From positions 232,150 to 296,149 of the forward strand of contig CANIQT010000003.1 in the NCBI GenBank assembly GCA_947469885.1: 64,000 nt of DNA. The letters are read 5' to 3'. Shown one piece after another: positions 33,924-43,242 of the stretch (the stretch's first letter is position 1; each line of letters starts with the position of its first letter). The translations under genes were made by a program, and so were the position numbers. This stretch comes from Bacteroidota bacterium (lineage in GTDB: Bacteria; Bacteroidota; Bacteroidia; 2-12-FULL-35-15). The notes beneath the pieces were generated by a model, which saw nothing but the letters and a program-made list of their open reading frames with translations, was not told where the DNA came from and did no database searches.

Positions 33924-35705
33924 ATGCCACAAACTAAATTCAAAAAACAAATCTTTGTTTTTACATTCATTACTCTTTGTGGGTTTGCTGCATCATACTT
34001 TTTTTTGAAAAAGAAAAATCAACACGCTTCCATACCAGTTGTTTCTACTTCTAAAACTGATTCTGCTTCCGTTGTTGAATTGTTAACAACAAAAATTGAT
34101 TTTGAAAACGAAGCAACTGCCTCAATGGAAAAAGCCGCTTCAGGAAAACGCAGTTATAAATTGACTCCACAAATTGAATACGGGTATGGCGCAAATAAAA
34201 TGACTAAAGATATTCCCGATTATCAAAGCATGAATCAGATTATTGTTGAATTGAAATGCTGGATAAAAAAAAAGATAGATGCTGTATATGTTTTATCAAT
34301 AGAAGATGCCTCGGGGAAAAACATTTGGTGGGATAGCAACCCAATAACCTGTGAAAAAAATGAAACATGGAGTGATGTACATTTTACCTTTAAACTTAAA
34401 CCTGACGCTATTAAGCCTGATTACATTATCAAACTCTACCCATGGAATAAAGCAAAAGAAGAGTTTTTTATTGATGATATTTCCGTTCATTATAATGGTT
34501 TGGGCACAACAAATAATTTGTCTGAACACCAGACATCAACTACGAATTTCTTTTATGATTTTGAAACTACAGAAGGATTAACCGGAACAGAAACGATAAA
34601 ACAAACTACTGCTCATTCAGGCAAAATGGCTTGCGATTTGAGCGGTGGTAAAGAGTACGGACCATTGGTAATTAAAAACACAAGTACTGTTTCTACTGGT
34701 TCTTTGAAAAAAATAAGTGCAAGTGTTTGGGTGTATCCTCTCAAGGATAATCCTGTTGCGGTATTAACAGCATCCATTTCAAATTCAAAAGGAGAAAGTG
34801 TTTTTTGGGATGGAAAAAGCACCAACAAACTTTTTACAAAAAACAAATGGACAAAACTAAACGCCAATTTTATTTTGCCTTTTGAAAAAATAAGTCCTGA
34901 TGACAAAATACAAGTGAATGTTTGGAACAAAAGCAGGACAGACTTAATTATTGATGATATGGAAATAGTGTATGGCGAAACTCCTGACCGCAAGGGAGAA
35001 GCATCCACCATTGACGCAAATACTATATATGAAAAACAATTTGTTCCTCAAAAAAACAAACCTCCTTTTCAAACAATTTATTTTACTAAGCAGGAAATAA
35101 ACACAAGTTCCATCTCTAACTTTACTCCTAATGATGAATTTATAGTTGGTGATTTTATCAAAGATAAAAACAATCTTGATGAAATAATTTGCATCAGGAA
35201 TGGTAAAACTGTTCTGTTTGCTTATTCTCCTGAAACAAAACAATTCAAGGCAGTGATAGGAAAATCATTTTCAATTGACAGCCTTGTAACATTTAATAAG
35301 TCAATGAAATATTTTTTTAGCCCACGTTTATTAGATAATAATAAGCTAATCCCAAAATCTACAGATGTTATTTTTATTGGAGATTATTCGGGTAACAAAA
35401 AACAAGAAATACTAGAATTTAATTCTGATTGGCGGTTTGATTTGAAATTAATAGAGCTGAATAAAACTGAATATACCACTCTTGGAGCTATTGACTTTAA
35501 TGGATACGCCAACGATTACAATCCAAAGTATTATGAATTTACAAAAATACTTTCAGGCAATTTTGTTACCACCAATAAAACATCCATAATAATTATCAGC
35601 TGTAATTGTGCTGATGCAAATTTTAATGGTAAGCATTGCAATCAATTAGAAAACAACCCTGCTTTGCCTAATAGCGTGAGTTTATACAGTATTGAAAATA
35701 GATAA
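33924..35705 (+). CDS. Membrane-anchored protein with two CBM-like domains and FG-GAP-like repeats
   Basis: A 593-residue protein. A signal-anchor helix at about 8-28 (FVFTFITLCGFAASYFF) precedes two copies of the sandwich domain (about 50-190 ending IIKLYPWNKAKEEFFIDDIS, and about 210-350 ending IQVNVWNKSRTDLIIDDMEI). The C-terminal third has repeats such as GDFIKDKNNLDEIICIRNG and GDYSGNKKQEILEFNSDWRF that resemble FG-GAP/VCBS propeller blades. It likely sits on the periplasmic or outer surface and binds polymer. The next gene starts at the base after its stop. Confidence 0.65.
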   Translation: MPQTKFKKQIFVFTFITLCGFAASYFFLKKKNQHASIPVVSTSKTDSASVVELLTTKIDFENEATASMEKAASGKRSYKLTPQIEYGYGANKMTKDIPDYQSMNQIIVELKCWIKKKIDAVYVLSIEDASGKNIWWDSNPITCEKNETWSDVHFTFKLKPDAIKPDYIIKLYPWNKAKEEFFIDDISVHYNGLGTTNNLSEHQTSTTNFFYDFETTEGLTGTETIKQTTAHSGKMACDLSGGKEYGPLVIKNTSTVSTGSLKKISASVWVYPLKDNPVAVLTASISNSKGESVFWDGKSTNKLFTKNKWTKLNANFILPFEKISPDDKIQVNVWNKSRTDLIIDDMEIVYGETPDRKGEASTIDANTIYEKQFVPQKNKPPFQTIYFTKQEINTSSISNFTPNDEFIVGDFIKDKNNLDEIICIRNGKTVLFAYSPETKQFKAVIGKSFSIDSLVTFNKSMKYFFSPRLLDNNKLIPKSTDVIFIGDYSGNKKQEILEFNSDWRFDLKLIELNKTEYTTLGAIDFNGYANDYNPKYYEFTKILSGNFVTTNKTSIIIISCNCADANFNGKHCNQLENNPALPNSVSLYSIENR

Positions 35706-37712
35706 ATGATAAAAAGAAAACTAAATAATCTACTTCAAGCAATGGCTCCCCTCCCCTTCCTTCAAGGGGAGGGGTCGGGGGTGAGGTCTTACAAGGCAAA
35801 GTATTTATTTTTCTTTTCCTTTTCTCTTCTCCTTTTCTCTTCCTGCAACACAAATAACACTTCAGTAAATTCTTCTCTTACCTGTGAATCATTTTCGTTG
35901 CAAAATTTTAATCCTATTTCAAACTGGCAACCTGATAGCGCATCTCATAAATCTATTTTTATAGATTACGAAAATGCAAACAGCGGCTTTGTACTGCCAT
36001 CAGTAAGGCAAACAAAGGAAGGAACATTTACTTTTGATTTTGAAATAAAAAACAATACCTCTTCCAATCAAAAGTTTTATTACAAAATATATTATCAAAA
36101 CGAAAGCTACAAGTTTCCAGAACTGGATTCAACAACAAATAAAGAACATCAATTGGCAGAAGAAAATTTTTATGGCAGTTGGGAAAATACTTCTGTTTTG
36201 TTTAAAGAAATAACGGTGAATGCTGATAATGGATTTCATAAAATTAATGATGCTTTTCGCATAAATGGTAATCCTAGAAACGAAGAGCGATACATTCAGA
36301 ACGGTGTAAACAACCGTTGGCAAAGGAATCCACGTGTGGGCGAATATAGTTTTATGTTGGTGGTTGTTTCTGAAAATGATTTAAAAACCATTCCTGATTT
36401 CATTCAAAATATTCATCAAAAGAAAAACGAACATTTTGCAACTCCTTATTATTACTACTTGTTTGGAGATGGAAAGCAATTAAAAAATGCAGTGGCTGCA
36501 ATAGCTGCAACCACTTTAAAAGTAATTGCACAACCCAATTTAGGAAGCGGAATTTATATTAATGATAATTCGTTTGGTGGTAAACCTTTCGACAAGTCGT
36601 ATTATTGCGCCACCTGCGGACAAGACAGCAACCTCTATAAAAATGCACCCATTCAGCAATTCATTAATTATGTGGATGCTTCCACTAAATTAGATAATAT
36701 TCCGGTGATAGAAGATGTGCTGAAAGGCAATTATTCAAAAATGGATTACAACTGGAACAAAAGTTTTTACACCAAAGATGAATTGATTCCAACAATAATT
36801 CAAACAGCTAAACATCCTTGCCAAACGGTGTTTTCAGACCCTAAAGAAAAAAAGATTGTCATCAAAAATCCCGGAACTAAATATGGTGAATGGAAAAAAG
36901 AAAGTGTTGGCATTATCACTCGTCATGGGTTAACGTATGGTAAATATAGGGTGAAAATAAAGATGACTGAATTGATAAATAAGAATAATGTGTGGAACGG
37001 TTTAACCAACGCCATCTGGCTAATTACACAAGGTGGTGGCGATTGGAATTTCCGCAGAAACTGTAACAAAGATGGATACATGGCAACCTATTGGGGAGGA
37101 CATGATGATAAAAGAGTGCCGGCTGTGGACTATACCGAAATAGATTTTGAAATTTTAAAAACTCCCCCTTACTGCCCCGACAATGCGTTTCCGCCTGTGT
37201 ATAAAAACACAGTGGATAATAACAAAGACATAAATAGTTGGAATGTAAAAATGCCGGATGAAATTTTGAACACCGATGATAAAATAACAGTGGCTTGTAC
37301 CAACTGGGACATGGCTTGTCACGAGCCTAAGAATTTCGGCATAGGTTGCAACCCTGTTGAATACAAAGGGCAAACCTACTATGCACACCGCTGGGACGAG
37401 CAATACCGTGCACTCACAGAAAAAAAAGAAGAGAACGATGATGAACTGTTTGCAGGAAAATTTTATTATTTCGAAATAGATTGGAGACCAACCGAAATTA
37501 TCTGGCGCATTGGTGCATCGCCTGATAAAATGCGGGAAGTAGGCTATATGAACGACAAAATAACTTCCATTGCCAACAATCAAATGTTGTTAATCATTAC
37601 TCAGGAATATCACAACACGAAGTGGTGGCCCGGAACACCTTACTCTCAGGACAACATACCGTTTCCTGCAAACGACATTCCGGGAGAGGTGTATGAGTTG
37701 ACGATTGAATAA
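35706..37712 (+). CDS. GH16-like glycoside hydrolase lipoprotein
   Basis: A 668-residue frame beginning at ATG 35706. The catalytic signature EIDFE (about 478-482, in VDYTEIDFEIL) fits the E-x-D-x-E of clan-B family 16 hydrolases. The surrounding region (ITRHGLTYGKYRVKIKM, NAIWLITQGGGDWNFRR, FEIDWRPTEIIWRIG) is the expected jelly-roll. Residues ~40-370 form one or more beta-rich domains. Codons ~14-27 come from a dispersed palindromic repeat. GTG 35781 would give a cleaner lipoprotein signal (MRSYKAKYLFFFSFSLLLFS then SC). It may cut or transfer a beta-glucan-like polymer. The substrate is unknown. Confidence 0.7.
   Translation: MIKRKLNNLLQAMAPLPFLQGEGSGVRSYKAKYLFFFSFSLLLFSSCNTNNTSVNSSLTCESFSLQNFNPISNWQPDSASHKSIFIDYENANSGFVLPSVRQTKEGTFTFDFEIKNNTSSNQKFYYKIYYQNESYKFPELDSTTNKEHQLAEENFYGSWENTSVLFKEITVNADNGFHKINDAFRINGNPRNEERYIQNGVNNRWQRNPRVGEYSFMLVVVSENDLKTIPDFIQNIHQKKNEHFATPYYYYLFGDGKQLKNAVAAIAATTLKVIAQPNLGSGIYINDNSFGGKPFDKSYYCATCGQDSNLYKNAPIQQFINYVDASTKLDNIPVIEDVLKGNYSKMDYNWNKSFYTKDELIPTIIQTAKHPCQTVFSDPKEKKIVIKNPGTKYGEWKKESVGIITRHGLTYGKYRVKIKMTELINKNNVWNGLTNAIWLITQGGGDWNFRRNCNKDGYMATYWGGHDDKRVPAVDYTEIDFEILKTPPYCPDNAFPPVYKNTVDNNKDINSWNVKMPDEILNTDDKITVACTNWDMACHEPKNFGIGCNPVEYKGQTYYAHRWDEQYRALTEKKEENDDELFAGKFYYFEIDWRPTEIIWRIGASPDKMREVGYMNDKITSIANNQMLLIITQEYHNTKWWPGTPYSQDNIPFPANDIPGEVYELTIE
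35748..35790. repeat. C-rich palindromic dispersed repeat, copy 2, inside a gene
   Basis: CCCCTCCCCTT (35748-35758), loop CCTTC, AAGGGGAGGGG (35764-35774): a perfect 11-bp stem, followed by TCGGGGGTGAGGTC. The layout matches copy 1 at 13237-13262 in reverse. It is read in frame as PLPFLQGEGSGVRS. Confidence 0.65.
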
Positions 37713-37786
37713 TTTGATTTTTGGTCCATAGCAATTACAATCATTCTTATAATCAGAACCTATACTACCTCCCGATTATCAATCCA

Positions 37787-37996
37787 AAATTTTTCTATTC
37801 AATTAGTGATCGCTCAACCAGATTCTCACGACTTTGTTATTTGCCGATTGACCGCTCAACCTATTTATGGAAACTAATACTTCCGATTAACGACCACTCA
37901 ACCATGTTCTTACAACTTTTTTATCCCCTTAGTGACCACTCAACTGCCTCCCCAGAACTCGGGAGCCTGTTTAGTGGCACTCATTTTCAATCACTT
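37787..37996. repeat. 21/42-bp tandem repeat array 3
   Basis: Ten 21-base half-units that alternate in two types. The GACCACTCAACC type starts at 37808, 37850, 37892 and 37934, exactly 42 bases apart, and a degraded one at 37976. Between them lies a second type with an A/C-ACT start and a CCGATTA or CCTTAGT end. The array fills most of the gap between the GH16-like gene and the DUF2061 gene. Bases 38010-38150 are AT-rich with no gene seen. Confidence 0.8.
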
Positions 37997-38153
37997 AGGT
38001 GTTTTTGACCATTTTTAAGGGTTTTTTTTTAAGATCTTTTTACTCTAGTCCGTTTTCCGTTTTTGGGGCTCTATACTTGTCGACTTTTTCTAGTCAGCCT
38101 TTTGTATTAAACACCCTCTAATCATTCCACCTTTCAACTTCCAAACTTTTATT

Positions 38154-38161
38154 TACATTTG
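38154..38161 (+). promoter_or_regulatory. -7 box (TACATTTG) for the DUF2061 gene
   Basis: Exact TAnnTTTG, 31 bases upstream of ATG 38192. It overlaps the earlier TTG at 38159, which argues that the ATG is the real start. Confidence 0.6.
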
Positions 38162-38191
38162 CGCTACTTTTCAAAAAAAGTAAAACGCAAA

Positions 38192-38662
38192 ATGCCAAAC
38201 AGCGGAATAAACAAACCCGTCATTTTATACAAACGCCACATTGCAAAAGCAATAACATGGCGTGTATTCAGCTTTGTTACTACTTTTTTATTGGTACTCA
38301 TTATTTTTCAGAAACAGGAAAATGCTACCGATATAGCTTCCGGTATTGCCATTGGCGAATTTTTTTTTAAGATGATTTTGTATTTAGTTCACGAACGAAT
38401 TTGGTACCACATCAATTTCGATTTCGATATTGTTTCGCGTGTCAGGCACATTGCCAAATCAATAACATGGCGCATTATAGGTTCGTTTGTTACTTTTGGG
38501 CTGGCGTTGTACTTAAACAAAAACAATGCAGGAATCAACATGGCAACCATGGCAACTAAGGTGGTGGTAGCCGAATTGTTTGTAAAAATTCTAGTGTACT
38601 ATTGGCACGAGCGTATTTGGTATCATATCAAATACGGTGTGGTTCACAATAAAAAAGATTGA
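38192..38662 (+). CDS. Tandem DUF2061 membrane protein
   Basis: I choose ATG 38192 (MPNSGINKPVILYKRH), giving 156 residues. Two copies of the DUF2061 unit are seen. Copy 1 (about 14-76): HIAKAITWRVFSFVTTFLLV ... FKMILYLVHERIWYHI. Copy 2 (about 87-150): HIAKSITWRIIGSFVTFGLA ... VKILVYYWHERIWYHI. Each has two hydrophobic helices and ends in the HERIWYHI motif, so four membrane segments are expected. The family is often next to sulfate-assimilation genes elsewhere, but not here. Function unknown. Confidence 0.85.
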   Translation: MPNSGINKPVILYKRHIAKAITWRVFSFVTTFLLVLIIFQKQENATDIASGIAIGEFFFKMILYLVHERIWYHINFDFDIVSRVRHIAKSITWRIIGSFVTFGLALYLNKNNAGINMATMATKVVVAELFVKILVYYWHERIWYHIKYGVVHNKKD

Positions 38663-38663
38663 T

Positions 38664-39272
38664 TTAATTTGCCTGCTTAAAAAACTTCCAATAGTTTTTT
38701 CGTTTGATGGTCATGTTGTCGAAATAAACCGCATTTTGGGTGCTGTTCCAGCAATAAATAACCACAGGGTCGTTATAATTGGCAGCAGGTACGATAATTT
38801 TTAATTTCAGTTTTGCCCAGCCATTTTTTCGTTCCGAAACATTAATTTCTCCTTTCCAAAAATCTTTTCCAACAGTAGCCACTATAAACGCCCAACCACT
38901 GGTATCGGTACTGGTAACATTTTCGAAACACCACACCGATGCTTCAAACTCTTCTCCTCCTTTGGGCACATCAAAAGTAATGGACATCCCGAAAGCATTA
39001 TCAGGCGTTAGTTTAACCGAATATTTTCCTTCAAACTGCTTTTCATCCGTTCTTCCGTTTGCATTATCAAACTGGTATCCATTGTCCGAAATAAGAAACT
39101 CTTTGGTTTCTTTGCTCACTACTTTTTCGGCACCGCAATTTATTTCTTCCATAAAAAAACCAAGAAAATACATTATTCTAAAAACAATATAAAGCACAAG
39201 CGCAAGCAAAAGCACCACTCTTAGCAGCTGAATCAGCGTTTTGTTTTTTGTTTCGGAAGTAATTGCAGTCAT
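38664..39272 (-). CDS. Membrane-anchored CBM-like domain protein
   Basis: A 202-residue protein from ATG 39272. A signal-anchor helix lies at about 14-38 (LIQLLRVVLLLALVLYIVFR). The rest is one beta-sandwich domain with DNAFGMSITFDVPKGGEEFE and a C-terminal strand set VVIYCWNSTQNAVYFDNMTI. This repeats the YxWN-x-D-(D/N) pattern of the two CBM-like proteins at 33378-35705. It is convergent with the DUF2061 gene, one base apart. A role on the same polymer is inferred from the shared domain and from the MBOAT gene on the other side. Confidence 0.6.
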   Translation of the reverse strand: MTAITSETKNKTLIQLLRVVLLLALVLYIVFRIMYFLGFFMEEINCGAEKVVSKETKEFLISDNGYQFDNANGRTDEKQFEGKYSVKLTPDNAFGMSITFDVPKGGEEFEASVWCFENVTSTDTSGWAFIVATVGKDFWKGEINVSERKNGWAKLKLKIIVPAANYNDPVVIYCWNSTQNAVYFDNMTIKRKNYWKFFKQAN

Positions 39273-39348
39273 CAATTATAAATCACTTAATTTTAGATGC
39301 GGTAAAATTAATATATTTGACAACTCAAACAAGTAAGAAATTATATTG

Positions 39349-39392
39349 TTGGCGCAAACGCCAAATGCCATTGTTGGTGTTTTCACCAACAA
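39349..39392. repeat. Double-hairpin palindromic repeat, copy B
   Basis: TTGGCG-CAAA-CGCCAA (39349-39364) is followed six bases later by TTGTTGGTG-TTTT-CACCAACAA (39371-39392). The second hairpin shares its core with the palindromes at 12598 and 51783. It lies in the 151-base gap before the MBOAT gene. Confidence 0.75.
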
Positions 39393-39423
39393 ATAAATCT
39401 TAACAACCGAAACAAGCAACCGA

Positions 39424-40836
39424 ATGGTTTTTAGTAACAACTTTTTTATACTCTCTTTTCTCCCGCTATTTTTTTTAGCCTATTATCTTGCTCCCAATAA
39501 ACACCGCAATTTAATTGCACTGCTTGCAAGTCTTTTCTTTTATGCCTGGGGCGCACCCAAATTTATTTTTGTGCTCTTACTTTCATTGCTTATCGATTTT
39601 TATTTGGTAAAACAAATTAATGAAACACAAGGCAAAGCAAGTAAAAGAGCATTAAGCATTACTGTAATTCTTAATATCGGTTTGCTTGTGTATTTTAAAT
39701 ATGCTAATTTTTTTATTGAAAACACCAATGCAATGCTTCATAGTTTTGGTGCCAAACCAGTGGATTGGACTACGGTTGCGCTGCCCATAGGTATTTCGTT
39801 TATCACCTTTCACAAACTTACTTATGCTATAGATGCCTATCGGAGAGTTCACAAACCGCTGGATAAATTTGGTGATTATGTGTTGTACATCATTATGTTT
39901 CCACATCAAATTGCAGGACCCATTGTACGATTCAATGAGATAGCCGACCAAATAGAAAACAGAGATAGTGCATACACTATTGATAATCGTTTGGATGGAA
40001 TGTTTCGTTTTGTAAAAGGGCTTTCTAAAAAAGTGTTGATTGCTAATCCCCTCGGAAATGCTGCTGATGCTGTGTTTGCATTGCAGATAACAGATATGAC
40101 CACACCAACTGCATGGCTCGGAATCATTGCTTACACGTTTCAAATTTATTTTGATTTTTCAGGATACTCCGATATGGCAATAGGTTTAGCAAAAATGATG
40201 GGCTTTACTTTTCCCGAAAACTTTAATTTGCCTTACATCTCCAAAAACATAACAGAGTTTTGGAGAAGATGGCACATCACTCTGGGAAGATTTATGAAAG
40301 ATTATTTATACATCCCCCTTGGCGGAAACAAAGTTTCGAAATCAAGATTATTATTAAACTTATGGATAGTGTTTCTTATTTCCGGTATGTGGCATGGTGC
40401 ATCATGGACGTTTGTTGTCTGGGGAGCTTATCATGGGTTGCTTTTAATTATCGACAGATTATTTTTTATTAAATTAACTGATAAACTTTTTTCTCCACTA
40501 AAAATAATTATCACTTTTTTTCTGGTAATGATTGGCTGGATATTTTTCAGAGCTGCCGATGTAAACTTTGCATTTCAGTTTATTCACAAACTTTTTTCAG
40601 TTTCCAATACAGCAAAAGTTCAACCTCTTTTCGAACTTCGGTTTTGGACCATGCTTATTGCAGCATCTACTATTTCTTTTTATCCGATGTTGAATTTAAG
40701 TTTAAAAAACATGGAGCAGAAATGGGAAAAATTATTTTTAATTACAAAAGGCAGTGTTTTGTTATTATTGTTAATCATCTGCATCAGCGACATTAATTCG
40801 AGCGGGTTCAATCCGTTTATTTATTTCCGTTTTTAA
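39424..40836 (+). CDS. MBOAT O-acyltransferase (AlgI-like)
   Basis: A 470-residue integral membrane protein of the AlgI/DltB type with about 10-12 helices. The N-terminus (LAPNKHRNLIALLASLFFYAW) and the region FWRRWHITLGRFMKDYLYIP (about 278-297) are conserved in the family. The proposed catalytic His is in SGMWHGASWTFVVWG (about 321-335). AlgI-type proteins move acetyl groups across the membrane for attachment to exopolysaccharides. The next gene, 4 bases downstream, encodes an AlgJ/AlgX-like partner. Confidence 0.93.
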   Translation: MVFSNNFFILSFLPLFFLAYYLAPNKHRNLIALLASLFFYAWGAPKFIFVLLLSLLIDFYLVKQINETQGKASKRALSITVILNIGLLVYFKYANFFIENTNAMLHSFGAKPVDWTTVALPIGISFITFHKLTYAIDAYRRVHKPLDKFGDYVLYIIMFPHQIAGPIVRFNEIADQIENRDSAYTIDNRLDGMFRFVKGLSKKVLIANPLGNAADAVFALQITDMTTPTAWLGIIAYTFQIYFDFSGYSDMAIGLAKMMGFTFPENFNLPYISKNITEFWRRWHITLGRFMKDYLYIPLGGNKVSKSRLLLNLWIVFLISGMWHGASWTFVVWGAYHGLLLIIDRLFFIKLTDKLFSPLKIIITFFLVMIGWIFFRAADVNFAFQFIHKLFSVSNTAKVQPLFELRFWTMLIAASTISFYPMLNLSLKNMEQKWEKLFLITKGSVLLLLLIICISDINSSGFNPFIYFRF

Positions 40837-40839
40837 TAC

Positions 40840-41997
40840 ATGAAAATAATTAAACACATACTATTTATTTCATTCTTCCTGGTTTGTTGTGCCGAAATAA
40901 TTCAAACGCACAAACGATTTATTGACTCCCCTAAGCTGGACGGTGCAGTGTATGTGATTCCAAAACCAACCTTTTCACTCGATAATTGGTTGAGTGGAAA
41001 ATATCAGGACAGCGCAATGACTTACTACGAAGAGCAAGCCAACCTTCATCCCTTTTTTGTTAGACTGCGAAATCAAATAGGTTATTCTTTGTTTGATGAA
41101 GTTAGAGTGAGTCAGGTACATCTGGGCAAAGACCAAAACCTTTTTGGTGGTGGATATATTGAAAGCTATTTGGGGCAAGATTTTAATGGAGATGCAATAC
41201 CTACTGAAAAAATTAGAAAACTAAAATATGTGCAAGAGGAAATGAAAAAAAGAAATGTAGATGTGTTGTTTGTTATTGCTCCCGGAAAGCCTTCCATTCA
41301 GCCTGAATATCTTCCGGCAAAGTATGATGTTTCCAAAAAATCAAGAAGTAATTACGATGCGTATGCCGAACAATTGATAAAACAAAATGTGAATCACATT
41401 GATTTCAGAGAATATTTTCTAAAAATAAAACCAACACTTAAATATCCTTTAAATACAAGGTGTGGAGTGCATTGGAGCGGATATGGTTCTACCCTTGCCG
41501 GTGATACCTTAATTAAATACATGGAAAAGCTAAGAAATATTGACTTGCCTGATTATGAAATTAAAGAAGGCGAACTAAGCACCATTCCCCGTTATACCGA
41601 TGCCGACATAGGTCATGCAATGGATTTAATATGGGACATTCCATCTTATCCTATGTATTATCCGACCATTGTTTTCAAAACTGATACTTCAAAAACAAAA
41701 CCCAATGTGCTCATTATAGGCGATAGTTTCACATGGTCATGGATTGGATTTTATGAATTCCTTCCGAAAGAATTTGGTGGTGAATCCGTATTTTGGTATT
41801 ACAACAAAGAAGTGGATTGGAAACTGAAACCGGACGATACCCCAAGAGAGGTAAGTAAATTAAACCTGAAAGAACAAACCTTTAACCGCGATTTTATTTT
41901 GCTGGAGTTTAACGATGTTAACCTAAACAATGCCGGTTATGGCTTTATCGAACAGATGTACGACATACTGCAACAAGAAAATAAAACGAAGAATTAA
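40840..41997 (+). CDS. AlgJ/AlgX-like SGNH acetyltransferase
   Basis: A 385-residue protein with an N-terminal signal-anchor (about 5-22) and an SGNH-type domain. The GDS motif is VLIIGDSFTWSWIGF (about 288-302). A His-Trp motif CGVHWSGYGSTLAGD (about 208-222) corresponds to the ALGX/ALGJ family active site, and VLFVIAPGKPSIQPEY precedes it. Such proteins transfer the acetyl group delivered by the MBOAT partner to a polysaccharide in the periplasm. It is paired in an operon with the AlgI-like gene. Confidence 0.85.
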   Translation: MKIIKHILFISFFLVCCAEIIQTHKRFIDSPKLDGAVYVIPKPTFSLDNWLSGKYQDSAMTYYEEQANLHPFFVRLRNQIGYSLFDEVRVSQVHLGKDQNLFGGGYIESYLGQDFNGDAIPTEKIRKLKYVQEEMKKRNVDVLFVIAPGKPSIQPEYLPAKYDVSKKSRSNYDAYAEQLIKQNVNHIDFREYFLKIKPTLKYPLNTRCGVHWSGYGSTLAGDTLIKYMEKLRNIDLPDYEIKEGELSTIPRYTDADIGHAMDLIWDIPSYPMYYPTIVFKTDTSKTKPNVLIIGDSFTWSWIGFYEFLPKEFGGESVFWYYNKEVDWKLKPDDTPREVSKLNLKEQTFNRDFILLEFNDVNLNNAGYGFIEQMYDILQQENKTKN

Positions 41998-42003
41998 AAT
42001 CAT

Positions 42004-42011
42004 TACTTTTG
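42004..42011 (+). promoter_or_regulatory. -7 box (TACTTTTG) for gcdH
   Basis: Exact TAnnTTTG, 27 bases upstream of ATG 42038, just after the stop of the AlgJ-like gene. It supports the 42038 start and separate transcription. Confidence 0.65.
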
Positions 42012-42037
42012 CTCCGAAAAAAATAAAAACTATAACA

Positions 42038-43216
42038 ATGGCAACCGACCGATTTGAAGCACACGATTATTATTTGATGGATGAATTATTATCCGATGAA
42101 CACAAACTGATACGCGAAACAGCCCGTGCATGGGTAAAAAAAGAAGTTACTCCTATAGTGGAGCAAGCTTGTCAGGATGCAAAATTTCCGAAACAATGGA
42201 TAAAAGGATTGGCAGAAATTGGTGCATTTGGTCCTTATATCCCTGTAGAATATGGTGGTGCAGGGCTTGACCAGATTTCTTACGGATTAATAATGCAGGA
42301 ATTGGAAAGAGGTGACAGCGGATTACGCAGCACTGCATCTGTACAAAGTTCGTTGGTCATGTTTCCAATTTTTACGTATGGAAGTGAAGAACAAAAGAAA
42401 AAATATTTGCCAAAACTAGCCACAGGAGAAATGATGGGATGCTTTGGATTAACCGAGCCTGACCATGGTTCCAACCCTTCGGGAATGATTACCAACATTA
42501 AAGATAAAGGCGACCATTATTTATTGAACGGAGCAAAAATGTGGATTTCAAATTCTCCTTTTGCTGATATAGCAGTTGTATGGGCAAAAGATGAAGTTGG
42601 AGACATTCGCGGATTGGTGGTAGAAAGAGGTATGGAAGGATTTACTACTCCCGAAACTCATGGCAAATGGAGTCTTCGCGCTAGTGCAACAGGTGAGTTA
42701 GTTTTCTCGAATGTAAAAGTTCCGAAAGAAAATATTTTTCCAAATGTTAAAGGATTGAAAGGGCCGTTGGGTTGTTTGAACTCTGCACGATATGGTATTT
42801 CTTGGGGGGTTATTGGTGCTGCAATGGACTGTTACGATTCGGCATTGCGTTATTCAAAAGAGAGAATTCAGTTTGGAAAACCAATAGGTGCATTTCAATT
42901 AACGCAAAAAAAATTGGCTGAAATGATTACTGAAATTACAAAAGCACAACTATTAACTTGGAGGCTTGGTGTATTAAAAAATGAACACCGTGCGAGTCCA
43001 GCACAAATATCAATGGCAAAAAGAAACAACGTGAACATGGCTTTGCAAATTGCAAGAGAAGCACGACAGATACATGGAGGAATGGGCATTACAGGCGAAT
43101 ATCCTATTATGCGCCACATGATGAATTTGGAAAGTGTAATTACTTACGAGGGCACACATGATATACATTTGTTGATTACCGGGATGGATGTAACCGGATT
43201 CAATGCTTTTACTTAG
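42038..43216 (+). CDS. gcdH: Glutaryl-CoA dehydrogenase
   Basis: I choose ATG 42038 (MATDRFEAHDYYLMDELLSD), giving 392 residues. It is an FAD-dependent acyl-CoA dehydrogenase that converts glutaryl-CoA to crotonyl-CoA and CO2. Segments SVQSSLVMFPIFTYGSEEQK, GCFGLTEPDHGSNPSGM, ISNSPFADIAVVWAKDE and SLRASATGELVFSNV match the GCDH branch closely, more than other ACADs. The catalytic base is the Glu in VITYEGTHDIHLL (about 371). The convergent next gene is an ACMS decarboxylase, a step upstream in tryptophan breakdown. Confidence 0.9.
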   Translation: MATDRFEAHDYYLMDELLSDEHKLIRETARAWVKKEVTPIVEQACQDAKFPKQWIKGLAEIGAFGPYIPVEYGGAGLDQISYGLIMQELERGDSGLRSTASVQSSLVMFPIFTYGSEEQKKKYLPKLATGEMMGCFGLTEPDHGSNPSGMITNIKDKGDHYLLNGAKMWISNSPFADIAVVWAKDEVGDIRGLVVERGMEGFTTPETHGKWSLRASATGELVFSNVKVPKENIFPNVKGLKGPLGCLNSARYGISWGVIGAAMDCYDSALRYSKERIQFGKPIGAFQLTQKKLAEMITEITKAQLLTWRLGVLKNEHRASPAQISMAKRNNVNMALQIAREARQIHGGMGITGEYPIMRHMMNLESVITYEGTHDIHLLITGMDVTGFNAFT

Positions 43217-43242
43217 TAATGTAAATTGAAATTACACAAAAC

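Noticed and set aside
37721..38008. A 95-codon plus-strand frame with DRST/DHST repeats
   Set aside because: It is array 3 read as protein. There is no promoter and no family resemblance.
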